Assembly: GCF_003286085.1 (NCBI RefSeq)
Contig: NW_020825298.1
Location: 7,254,001-7,318,000, forward strand
Source: Drosophila persimilis
Lineage: Eukaryota; Arthropoda; Insecta; Diptera; Drosophilidae
Length of the DNA: 64,000 bases
Reading direction: 5' to 3'
The notes beneath the pieces are model-generated. The model was not told the origin of the DNA, searched no databases, and was given only the letters and a program-made list of their open reading frames with translations. Below, one piece after another: positions 39,258 to 51,300 of this stretch. Position 1 is the first letter of the stretch; the number at the start of each line of letters is the position of its first letter. Made by a program: the position numbers and the translations under genes.

Positions 39258-40458
39258 ATGTAAGCAAAATATACAATACTCATAATCTGTCCAAACACTC
39301 ACCCAAGCCTACCCACAGGACGGAATTCTGGAAATCAAACGAGCGCAAGTACTGCGACTTCTGCAAGTGCTGGCTGAGCGACAACAAAGCCGTAAGTACA
39401 CGATGATGGCCTCTCCTCGCCCCATGGATCCCCTACTAATCAAAACTCTTCCAGAGCATCGCCTTCCACGAGGATGGCAAGCGACACAAGCTGAATGTGG
39501 CGAAGCGGATCACGGACATTAGCCGCAGCAGCGAAAAGTCTGAGCGGGAACGACTGAAGATGGACGCCGACATCCGTAAGATGGAGGAAGCGGCCATGCG
39601 GTCGTATGCCCAAGATATACACGGCCGTGCCGACATGACAGCCCGTTCCATCAACACTGTAATGAACGCAGTGGCCACTTCCGGCAGCAGTGGATCCCGC
39701 GGCGGAACACACGCCCCGGGCAGAGGCAGGCAGATAGATCCCATGCGATTAGAGGGCTACTCCGACGAGGAGGAGGACAATCGGCGCGTGGCTCCCGGCA
39801 AAGTGACCGCCGACGCTGCTGTGCCCGATGCCTCCCTGTGGGTGGAGGGAAAGTCGGATGAAGGCCACACCTACTACTGGAACGTGAAGACAAATGAGTC
39901 TGTGTGGAAGCCCCCCAAAGAGGGATACCTATCGTACGAGGAGTACGAGCGTATCAATCAACTGGCCATCAACCAGCAGGAGCTATCCCAGGAGCAGGAA
40001 TCGCTGCGGTTTCGGGCCAATGCGGATGAAGAAGTGGCCCGCGTTAACCGAGAGAGGCTGAAGGCCTTCAGAAAACCAGAGACCGCCAAGGAGAAGAAGC
40101 AGAAGGAGGAAAAGAGACTGGAGTTCAAGACTGAAGAGGAGGCGGCAACCAAGGAGATTGGCCAGTGGCAGACAGTGGAAGTCAAGTACGTCCTTTCGGT
40201 TTCTTATCCTATGGTTTCTTGATTTTGTCATTTTACAGAGCCCCCGAAGAGCCTATCGACTGGGAGTTGCCCCAGTCCGATTACTATGTACCCCCTCCCG
40301 TGGTGTCCACGTCCAGCGAGCCTGAGCCTCCGGTCAAGCGCTTCAAGGAAAAGACCATTTCCGGCCTGGACGAAGAGGCCGCCGCCAGTGTACCTTCAAC
40401 ATTCAAAAAACGCAAATTCGCTAACAAGGGCAATGCGCGGAAGCGTTTAGATGACTAG
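39258..40458 (+). CDS. CG4291: WBP4 / FBP21-like splicing factor (C2H2 plus WW)
   Basis: Exons 39258-39259, 39319-39391, 39455-40185 and 40239-40458 encode 341 residues. The start codon is split: AT ends exon 1 (ACCAT|GTAAGC) and G opens exon 2 (CACAG|GACGG). Residues 10-36 are a matrin/U1-type zinc finger with C13, C16, H30 and H36 (YCDFCKCWLSDN; HEDGKRH). A charged helix follows. One WW domain lies at about 150-182 (LWVEGKSDEGHTYYWN, W176, PP); human WBP4 has two. The C-terminus keeps the family end (FKEKTISGL ... FKKRK). WBP4 is a spliceosomal B-complex protein that binds proline-rich splicing factors through WW. CG4291 is the fly homologue as I recall it. Confidence 0.92.
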
Positions 40459-41988
40459 GACAGTAGACAATATGTAGTTGATAAGGTTGATTATAAAAAT
40501 TGTTCAAAAACCATCTGTTAAATGCATTTTTCAGTGTTTGCCAAAATTTAAGTTTTTTAATATTATTGTGGCCAATCTAAATTTGATCAGACTCCGTTTG
40601 AGGAATACACATATTATACTTAAAACAGGGATGTTATCGATAGCTCCATTTTGTGCGTGGGGTAATAGGACAACGAGGTGGCGCTGTCTCTCTCCACCTA
40701 GCTCTCTCAAGCCAAGACACAATTCTATATACTAGGGTACCCCCCATATTATTTTCTAAAAATATTGAAACTCAGCTTATTTCTACAATTGACATATGAA
40801 AGATAATTCTTGATATATCGTACTTCCGTGCATCATTTATTCCGATGGATTGAATTTAAATCCTTGTCACTCATTCAGTTTCAAACAATTTCTATTTGAT
40901 GAGCAGCATTGTCCCTCAACATGACTGAACAACATGCATACCCTGGGGATATTATAGAATTAATAAAAGGTCATCTATATATATATCTATATATCATTAA
41001 TATATGCATAAACTAGTCAGTCTCTGTTTTAAACCTATCACAACGATATAGTGCACTTTATTATGTTCTTAAATAGTTCGTCGGTATATTTTGGTATATT
41101 TCTCACGGCTCACGCTCTCTCTTGCAACGAAAAAATGAGGCGTAATTCTGCATGGGCTATAAAAATGGGTATGGACAACAGGCAAAAACAGGCAAGGAAA
41201 ATTGCAAGGTTCCGTACGAACTCACCTCACGTTTGAGGGCAAGGAATATTTTGTATCCAAGGTATATCAAGTATTACCTCGCATGCGTTGCACTTTCTGG
41301 GCCGTTTTGCCCACTGTCCATACCCTCTTTTTCCGCCCATTGTAGCAAGTTTACACTGGACGAGATTTCTCAACGTTCAAATTTAAAAAAATTTTGAGCA
41401 CGGCACATCGGGCGTCATGCGTTCGAGTTGTTATTGTTGTTAATTTCACGTTCAAAACGAATTTCTAGCCAACAGTAAGATTTAGACGCGACTGCTGTCC
41501 GATTTTTTGTTCAAGCGTACGGTGGGGCGCACGGCGTTTTGTTGTCGAAAGAGAATCTGTGTGTTCGTGCTTAATTCTGTTAATAACAAAAAGGCCAACC
41601 GCAAAGAAGCAGAATCGTGTGAGTGAATGCAATTGCAGCGACGAATGCAGCGAAAAACGACAAATGAAAAAGTGTAAATAAAAGCAATTAATTTAAAGGG
41701 AACACCCGACCCCCATTCCTGGAAAGTGTAACGTAAACAACGTAAACAACGATAATATTCGACAAAAGTTGTTTGCTGTTCAACAAATACGTACAAATAA
41801 GCAATTCCGTAACTGTTTCCGTAAAGTTCGCCCCGTAACCCGAAACCCCCCTTAAGCTTCGGCGGCGTCGTTGTTTGTTGTGCGATTCCCGTGTCCGCTG
41901 CGGGGCATGTGCATGTGAGAGGGGAAAGGTCAGCGCTGCCTAGTGTTGCGTAAAGAGACCCGCGTCGTCTCCACTTCCGTGTCCATAG
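40459..41988. other. 3' flank of WBP4 homologue and drongo promoter zone
   Basis: No gene is seen in this 1.5-kb stretch. AATAAA near 40961 may be a distal poly(A) signal. A DRE (TATCGATA, 40635-40642) and the GGTATATTT pair at 41082-41101 are promoter-type words. From about 41400 the sequence looks like a drongo promoter and 5'UTR. Confidence 0.5.
40635..40642. promoter_or_regulatory. DRE (TATCGATA)
   Basis: An exact DRE palindrome 177 bp past the WBP4-homologue stop and 1.7 kb before the drongo ATG. It may be part of an upstream drongo promoter or be incidental. Confidence 0.5.
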
Positions 41989-42357
41989 ACTTACGTCAGT
42001 CTCAATCTCTGGATATCCGTGCCGAGCGTTGGCTGCAAATCAGGCAAAATTCAGTTCGTTTACGTCTACAACAGCTCCGTCCCCCACGTCGCGGATTCCT
42101 ACCGCACGGCCGTCGCCCCCTACGCGCCATACGCCGCCGAACGAAGCCACCACCATCCCCTGCCGCCCCAGGATCCGCTTCCCTCGGATACCGAGCAGCT
42201 AGCGGACAGCGACAGCAGCCAGAGCAGCGTTCCAGGTACCACCGGACCCGCCGCCGCCGCCAAGCCGCTGATCGGTTCCACTTCGCCGGAAGCAGGAAAC
42301 AACAGGGCCACCAGGGAGCAGCAGGACAGCAACAACAACAGCAACAACAGCAGCAGC
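41989..42357 (+). other. Open coding-like frame without ATG, fused in frame to drongo
   Basis: From the in-frame TAG at 41986-41988 to the drongo ATG there are 123 sense codons with no ATG and no stop. Codon third positions are strongly C/G and the translated sequence is Ser/Pro/Asn-rich (for example SSVPHVADSYRTAVAPYAPY). It looks like coding DNA more than a typical 5'UTR. It could be an N-terminal extension from a non-AUG start or from splicing of an upstream exon. Confidence 0.45.
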
Positions 42358-45300
42358 ATGGCGGTGGTGCGCAAGAAGCAGGATGACAAGTACCTGCTCG
42401 CCCTGCGGGAGCTGGTGACGAGCGGCGCGGGAAACCGGCAGTGCTTCGACTGTGGCCAGAAGGGTCCTACCTACGTGAACATGACGATCGGCTCCTTTGT
42501 CTGTACCCGGTGCTCGGGTGTGCTGTAAGTACTTAATTCCCTCTTGTCTTCTCTCTTTCCTCCTCTCCAGGCCATGGGAGGGCTTCTCCGAACTGTGGAA
42601 TTTTCCATTCATTTCAATTTCTGTCTATCTGCTTGCCGCTGAACAGAGTGGGACAACAACCGTTTTGCCCCTGCCAACTCTCTCTCTCTCTAACGGAATC
42701 CTGTCATTCATCTATCCTGTTCACCAGCATTGTCGAGAGTGTAGACTGTAGATGGTAGAATGGGAAACTATTGTGCCCCTGTGTCGGCTCTTTTGTGCTA
42801 ACGGGATTCTTGGCATATCAATAACATCCTCTTGCATTTCTCTTAACCCTGGACTGACCGCTGTGGATCATATGACACACCACACACCACCATCTTTTTC
42901 TTATCTTTTACTGACGTCAATTTTCGATCATTCCCCTAGAGAGTGGACTGACCGATAATTTGCAGGGGATGCAATGTCCGACCTGTCGCCTTCATCGCGG
43001 CCAGGCGGGGGGGTGGCCCCTATCAGCCAATGCCCCCCTCTCGCTTGCTTCTTGTGTGTTTCGTGAAAGCGAAAGCCATTCCATTCAATTCCACTCAATT
43101 CCAATCCGTTTCCTTTCCTTTCCCGGCAAGCGAGCGAGCGAGCAATTTGGAAATGCAAATCGAAGACAAACTTTCAATTGTCGCTGTCGCTGTCGCTCTT
43201 TGTCGCGGTGCTACTTTTGGCCGAAACGAAATTGTTTTGCAGCACTTTCGATGGCGTCTTCGATTCGATTTCTTTAGCCCCCAAAACAGCCACCCACTCC
43301 ACTCTGCCCGTTAGGTGGTGTGGTGTCCTTCTATTCAGCGGGGGAATGTCAAGTAATTTGGCAAATTGGCTCTGATTTCAGCCAGTTATTTCCAGATTGG
43401 GGTCATCTCCGCCTCTTGTTACAATTGATTTGATTTACGCATTTCCGGATGGGGCCTCACATTGCATGATTGCTCTCCCGCTTCCGCCCGTCCCGTTCCC
43501 ACGACTGGAAGGGAAGCCCGCCCTAGATGGGAATCTACTTCGTAGCAGCTCTCAATTGGGCAGCATGCGGGCGGTACTGATCGTTGCATCTGCCCCAAGC
43601 AAGCCAGGTGCCCAATGCCCAGTACCCAATGCACTGAACTGCACTGGAAACCCTTCATGTTTGATGACTCATTCCCATTATTCGCTGACGCTGCCGCCGC
43701 CGCCGCCGCCGTCGCCTGAAAGGGGAGACAAATGTTGGCATGTAAATGGAAAGCCGCACAAATGCCTCGACAGGAGTGGCAGAAGAAGGGACTCCAGGGA
43801 GAGGGAGAGACAACGAGCGGGCAACGAACTTCCTGGCAACGAAAACCCACTCCCGAGTCCACGTCCAAGACAAAATTGCTGTGCATGTTCAGCCCTCTCC
43901 GCTGGAAGCTCCCCCCTTCTCTCGTTTTGCTGTAGGAATCCGCTGCAGACCGGCCGGCCACTTGGAATGGGTTAATGGAGGAAGCGGCTTCAGGAATGGA
44001 AGTGGGAATGAAGTTGGGAATGGTAGTGGTACTGGTGCTGGTGCTGGTGCTGGCACTGCTAGTGGGCTGCAGGAAGGGGTTCGGTTCGAGCAGAGCTCGA
44101 AACCTGTCAAGCAGCTTTTGCGCATACTTGAGTGTATTTTTGGGCTGCTAGCTGCTATTGCTGTGGCTGTGGCTGTTGCTGTTACTGTTGCGGTCTGCCT
44201 CCGATTGCGGACAAATTGTTGCACCTCAATCAAGCAGCAGTCGCCTCGTCTGGGAACCCGACATCTGCTCTAACTTTGGCTTTGGCCCACTCAGCGGCGG
44301 AACAGCAGCAGAAGCAGCAGAGGCAGAGTTCAAAGCTTGCTGGCCTAGCTGTTGGCTCATAAAAGTCAAGAAACTTGTTGATTAGATAAGGCGAAAGCAA
44401 ACAGACACAACACACTCATGCAATGGGCACATTGGGTACACCAATGTTGAGCCACTTTCTCAGGCGGGTCTTCGTCATCATTCCATTCCCACTGTACAGC
44501 AGCATATACAGCACCATATGCACATGCATCTATATGAATGTGTGTGTGTGTGTGAGTGCATGCTTCTAGTGAGAGGCTATGCGTCAGCGGGTTAGTGCCT
44601 CTCGCTCACTCCCAAGTGCAGTTGCAACTGGGCCAAACCGTACTCTCAGCTCAACTGCATTGCTCTCTCCTTCTCTCTGTCTCTGTCGCGCTCTCTTCTA
44701 CTCTTCATTCTGCGGTTTCGTATGTAAATTTCGATTATGAAACAGCATAAAAAATCTCTGCATTTGACAGCTGTAGACAACAATATGAGGAGGGAGTGGG
44801 GTAGAGTAGGGTAAGGACAAGAGTGAGTGGCGGGGGCACACTTTCACCAGCCAGGCGGTGTGTCAGCTGTGCGGCCCGCTTATTTCTTTTTTCGACAAAA
44901 AACCCAAAACAACAAACTAAAAGAAAAAGAAAAAGCAAAGGAAAAAAAGAAACGAAAAGGCAAAGCAATTAAATAAACCAAATACATGTGTAAGAGCAGC
45001 CATAGTGTGAGTGTGAGTGGGAGCACTCCCATTGCTCGTCATTTGCACTATGTGTTTCTACACATACAAATTTCAAATGCTAAATGTTTACCATGCCGTT
45101 CCTAGAAGTTTCACTCCTTCCCGCTCCCGCTCCCGCACTCTCTCTCTCTCCCCTCTCCTCTCTCACAACATTAAAGGGAAATGTGAATCGCATTTAATTC
45201 AAACAAAGTCATAGGCTTAAGCAGAAGGCTAGTGGGAGTGAGAGGTGGGATGACCCGACGACAATTATTGCGCAGTTCGTTTCACTTACACACACATTTG

Positions 45301-48300
45301 TGTATGCTGCTTGCACACACTCTTGGAAGGTGTCGTTTTTGCTGCTATTGTAAATTCCGTTTCTCTGTTTTTGCCTTTGCTTTGTTTTTGTATCGCCCCC
45401 CACTCCCCTTTTGTGTTTGTTTTGGGCTCTCGCCTTGAAATAGAGATTTTTCAAATCTATTAATAATTCAAAGGCGCAAACCCCAAAGCGACAAACGATT
45501 CGATATGACTCTCGCCACCCCAGCCGAAGCAGCAGCAGTGGCAGCAGCTGTGAATGCAATTCAAATGCGGAAACATGTGCGAAGAGGGGTCGGGCCGCGG
45601 GAATGGGAACTGAGCTCCAGTTAAGCCAGCAGGCGCCAGTCTTGCCTCTCGGCTGGAGAGAGGAGATGGAGCTGGCCACTGAGGCCGTCGCTGGGGCCAA
45701 TTAAGAGTGCGGCTATCCCCAAGAGAGCCCAAGAGGAAGAGCGTGCGAGTGAGTGGCGAGATGTGTGAGAGGGATGGGAACGTAGAACGACCAACGAGCA
45801 GAAGGAGGCGCCCACACAGAGATTTATGGTTTCTTTTTGCTCAGCATCTTCCCATTGGGCGGCAGGGCATGCTGGGTTCATCGATTGGCTCAGTCATGCA
45901 TTCATCATCGTAAACAGGGTATCCTCCCTGCCGAGCGGATAGAATCCGAATCCTGCACAGCCCACGCGGCTTTGTCCAAGAATTCTCTTTGAAAAGTCAT
46001 AGGCTGCTGCTGAATGGTGTCGGGTCCGAGGCCTCTTTGCATATTTCATATTTCATCCATGGCCATTTGGTCGGCCAAAGGGGCTCAAGGCTCTTTGGGT
46101 AATTTGCAGTTCTGGCTTTCAGACGATGGATGGCATTATTAAAATATTCATAGAGCCAGAGCCATAGGGTCCTTCTCCCTCCGGGGTGGGGGGCCCATGC
46201 CAAGTTTAATTTATTTTGTGCGACAAACGCGACGAGTGTCCGCGAATGCCAGGCGACGGCGTCTCTGCGCCAAAAAAAAGTCACTCACACATGCACAGAA
46301 GTTCCATTTATAAACAGAAGGAGGTGGGAATGAGAACTGGAATTGTAATCGGAATGCGTGGGATATTCCTGCATTTGGACCCAGTTCTAATTGAGTAACG
46401 CCAGATGGGTCCAGCGGAGCAGAGCAGGGGAAAGGGGCATCGAAATGTGCAACGTCTGCGGGAAAAGCTGTTTTCCAACGAAACTTTGCAATTAAAATAC
46501 TCCACAGCTGGACAACATTCAGAGTAGGTCAGCGTTTTTGTCGGTCTGCCGCAAATAATTCTCCTTCCTCTCTCTTTTGAATGCTCTCTGGCGTTGGGAG
46601 AGTGTTTGTGTTTGTTGTTTTTGCTTTTTCTTTGGAAGCTGGAAGTAAGGCACTGCCATTCATGGTCTCAGCGATAGAGAAGGGAAGTGGTACAAAAGAT
46701 CGTTCTCTCTCTCTGTCCTTATGGGAGATTATTTAGCTCCATCTCGCTTCGTCTAGCTGGTGTTTGCTTATCGCGCGACCTTGGAATGTAATTTCCCTGC
46801 AAGTTCTTGACCGTGGGACTCGACTCGACTCGAATCGACTCCCCTTTTGACCGCTGAGTGCAAATGTACGTGCTGGGCGGGACGTTTGTGAGCTGAGCCT
46901 TGGATCACTTAGAGAGTGTTTGTCTAGTCGAGGCCGTTTGTTCGAGTGAAGGAGAAACAATATCAAAGCTGGAAGCAATTTTCATTTATTTACACACGCT
47001 CGCACATCTGTCATGACTTTGGAGGAGCTCAATTCTCATGCTCAGGCTTTTGTTGTCTCGCTCGGGGTTCGGTCCCGGTGGAAACGTGATAGAAGGAGAT
47101 GGAAAGGGCGGCATTGCCTTGTGTGTCACTTGGCTGCGGTTTGAAATTGAAACCTGGAGGTATTTTAAGCTCTGGATGTGCTCTTTCGCTCTTTGTCTGT
47201 GTGTGTGTGTGTTTTATTTGTAATCAGATTCGTTCCGGAGACAAAGATTGACTTTCATTGTGATCCAGGGTGGTGTCACCACCCACCAGCACCACCATCA
47301 AGCTGTCTCGTTCCAGATGATTCATCGATACCAGGCGGAAGAACCGCCGCTGGAGGTCGCAGAGACCCATGGCAAGCGGCTCCATCTGATACGAAGCGTG
47401 CTTTGTTTCTTCTACCCTTGTTCCGTGACGCTTCAGCCTCCAGCTTCCAGACAAGGCCCTGTCTGCCCGACTGTTGTTTAATTGGCCATTTAGCGATGCT
47501 CAATTAGTGGACTCACTGGAAAGGGCGATCGCTGGAAAGGGCGTTCCACTGCGCACTCGATTTCCGAGCAAATATCAATTCCTGGTACCCGCCGCCCCCA
47601 GGCACCCCCTTATCGCATTCCATTGCCGCCCCGCGCTGCGCCACGCGATTTGCATGCGTTTTATTTCGCGCTTAGTCTGAAACGCATTTTGTCCAGACGG
47701 GGCTGTCAGATTTCTGTTGGATCTGTTGGCGACAGTCGCGCTCTGATCGCGTCGCGAGCTGCAACAAAGCCATCCTAGCTACGGAATTCCATTGTAGGCG
47801 AGGCACCTTCAATAGGAAGAAGAAAACGCAGTAAGTTGGCCCAGGAGACCGGAGACGCCCCCCACCGGCCATCGGAAAGAGTTGCCATTCCATTCCTGGG
47901 GTAAGGCCAAGGCAGCTGTGACCTTTGAAAGTGTTGAAATGAAATTAGCTCAAGTTTCCTAATAACTGTAATAACTGTTCCAGTGGCCCCCAGCCCTGTC
48001 TTGGGGCAAGGTCTCTTATTCTGCGCTCTTCTGAAATTGACTAATTGCTTTTACTCGGCAAAAGAGTGAATGTTCTTCTCACAGACACCACTCACACACA
48101 CACAGACATTCACTGTTGAAATTGTTGGCAACACTCTTAACCCCTTCACCCCGCTCTTTGGCTCTCCTCCGTCTATGACTCATGGGGCGAAGAAATGAGT
48201 TTAAAATATTCAAGAAATTGCGTAGATGGTATTTGTGTTACCCTGTACTCGAAGAGAAGAAGGGTATAATGGATACGACTATAACTGCTGCAGCAAATTA

Positions 48301-51300
48301 CGGTTGCCTATTGTCTATTGTCCTGTGTACACCCACCCTTACCCACACTCAAATGCAGGGTATTCCCAGCCTCGATTCGTCTTTCTCTTTCACTTGTGTT
48401 GTTTTGTCGAAGTGCGAAGGCGATGCCAAAATCAAAAGTTCATATGTGAGAAGTCTCTGTCCATATTTAAGCGGTTATTTATGATCATAATTTAGTCTGC
48501 TCTTTTCCTTTCTTCGCAGCTTCATTGCTTTTGTTGCCCTGCTCTTTTTCTTTGTCGTCTGTCACTCCGTCATTCCGTCACTTGAAGCCTCGATGCTAAA
48601 CGTCATGTGGTAGGTCCAAGCTGTCGATGTTGTTTCTTTTGTTGCTATTTCTTTTTGTTCCCTTTACCGCTCCGCTGTTTTGGTGGATTCGCGAATTGTA
48701 CTTATTGTTATACCCTTTCTAGATGTTTGCACCGCAGAAAAGTAAACAGCTTCGACAGCCGAAACGATTGTTGTGCCTCTGGAGGTGGCACCCTCCTGTA
48801 AGGGTGTCCAAAGCGTCGCTTTCCGTGGCTAGACTTTCATTCTTGTTTCTTGTGTGTGTGTGTGTGTGTGTTTGCTGTGGATATATTTGTTGGTTTTGCT
48901 GTTGTGTTGCTTTTCGGTGTATTTTGCCGCAGACCCGCAACGAGTTTTACTTTTGTTTTTGTTTGAGTTGATTTTTTTCACGCTGAGTGCGCAAAATGCG
49001 CAAAAAACAAGTTTTGCACTTTTTCAGCAAAGACAAATAGGAATGTATTAGTATAAATAAGTGTGTGTTTCCGTTTATCTGTGTGTGTGTGTGTGTGTGT
49101 AAGCTTAGCTTTATCTGCATTACAGTCTGTGTATGTATGGATGTATGTTGTGTCCACTTGTGCCAAGCACGAAACGAAACGAAAACCGTCGAGATCCGAG
49201 ATCGGAGATCGGAGATTGAGATCCATCCGGCGTAAACTGTGGAAATCCCAGCAGCTGGCTACGGCAGAGGGCGACAAAAGAGACTACAGCATCTCGAGGG
49301 GGGGTGGCCGTTTTTATGTGAAAGCTCAAAAGCTTCCGAGAATTGTTGTAGCGGGAGTGCTGGAAGGGGGGGAAGAAGAACAGTACAGGAAGCAGCAGTG
49401 CAAGTGAATCGATGCTCTCAAATGCAGTTCGCATAGAATATTCCCTCTCCCTCCCTCCCCCTCCTGCACCCATTGCACTCTTGGCACTCTTGGCCCCTCC
49501 CCTGCCTTGGCCTGTGAGGTGGTGGTGACACAGTTTCCAGTTTCCAGCGCGGCCGCTGCTCTGTTGACTTCCAATTAGCATTGCATTCTCTTTGAGCGAC
49601 GGCGTCTCAGCAGACGCAAATGAGGAGGAGGTGGAGCTGCAGAAGGGGTGCCAGAGGTACAAAGATGTACAGATGTGTAGTTCGTCTCTCAATTAGCATT
49701 CCCATGCTAATATTGAACAGCACTTTACGCGATCTGCGGAGTTCGAATGGGGGACGTGATGCCCACCTTTCAAACATTGTTCCTATGATCCACAGATTAA
49801 GAGGGAAAATCCATGCCATAAAATACGATTAAATGGGCTTTAAGGCGGTTTTCCAGCTGCTACCGAATGCAGTTTAATTCCAGAGATTATGTGGAAAGGT
49901 CACCGAATCTTTTAGCTAATTTTCGAAAGATGAGGATTGGAAAACGATGAGGGAATTGAGAAGATCCCGAATTGTTCTGGTTAACAAAAAGCATCAAAAG
50001 ATCATCATTAAATATTCATGAAAATGTTTTAGTTAATAGCTTTTTAATGGTATACCACTTTTCCCCTCAAATCGTTTGGTCACACTGCTACATGCCACTG
50101 CATGGAGAGGGGGTAGCCCCTTCCTCCCACTCTCTGTCGCTTTGGCACAGGGGGGGGGGGGGGCCTCCGTTTGATGGAAATTTGCTGTCATTACAGCTGC
50201 AATTGTCTTCCAATCTCCCCATCCCCTTCTCCTGCCTTGTAAACGGTGGGCGTGGCTCTGCCTCTCTGGTAGTGCTTGCTGCCGCTGCATCTAATGCCTC
50301 TGGGCAACTTTCACTTTCTCCGCCTCGTTCAGTGGATTTCAAAAATAGCTACTGCCACATGCCGCTGCCGCATGCCACTTACCCGCCTCCTCACACCCAA
50401 CTAACGAACTGCCTGTGCGTGCTCTAGTCGCCGCGGCTATCACTTGGACCTGGGTCTGGGACCATCCACTCGAGTGGTCCAGAGGCAGCTGGTGGCTGGC
50501 TAAGGTCATCCAACCGCCACCGCCACCGCCATCGCCTGTTGCCGTCGCGGATTGTCAGCTCCGCAGATCTTTTGGCTGCCGGCGGAAGTCCGTCTTGGGT
50601 CAGCGAGCAAGTGAACGACAGAGCGAAGGAGGAGATGGAGGTGGAGGCAGTGGCAGAGGCAGAGGCGGGTCGAGAGTTGATTGCTTCCAGGGCACGGCAC
50701 TTAGGGACTTCCTGTCCTCTGTCACAAATTGTTTCTCAATTGCATTACTCGAGCTAAAAGGATGACAAAGGACGTCATCTCGTGCTGCACTGCTGCTGCT
50801 GCTGCAGCACTCGGCAAGGGCCCTGGCGGTGTATCTGATGATTGGCATTAACCAGTAGCTGCTTCTAGAACATCCATCGTTTCCTCCTGCTGTCCCCCCA
50901 TCGCCATCCCCTCTGCAACCAGTTAACCAACTGAAACGCAGCGAAGCGTTCATGTGAAACGTCCAGTTTTTTAGCTTTGCCATCGGATTCGGCTTCGGCT
51001 TCGGCTATGGCTTTGGCTTCTGCTTCTTCTGGCCATATGCATATTTGGCTCTATGCTGCTGCTGCTTTTACTGGTATACCCTTCTTTTGAAAGGGAGGAA
51101 TGATCCACTTACTCTCAGACTTTTCCTACCCCTCTTTTGCTGTCACCTTCGGAAAACCCCCTTTCAGTCAGAATTAGTCAGAATCTGGTTGGCATGGCCC
51201 CCAAATGCTTCCAAACTATGGAATTTCTCGGACTCAAAATGATTGTCTTTGAGTCACTTCCTTCCCATGAATGAAGCCAGATAACGCGCCGCTTTTTTTA

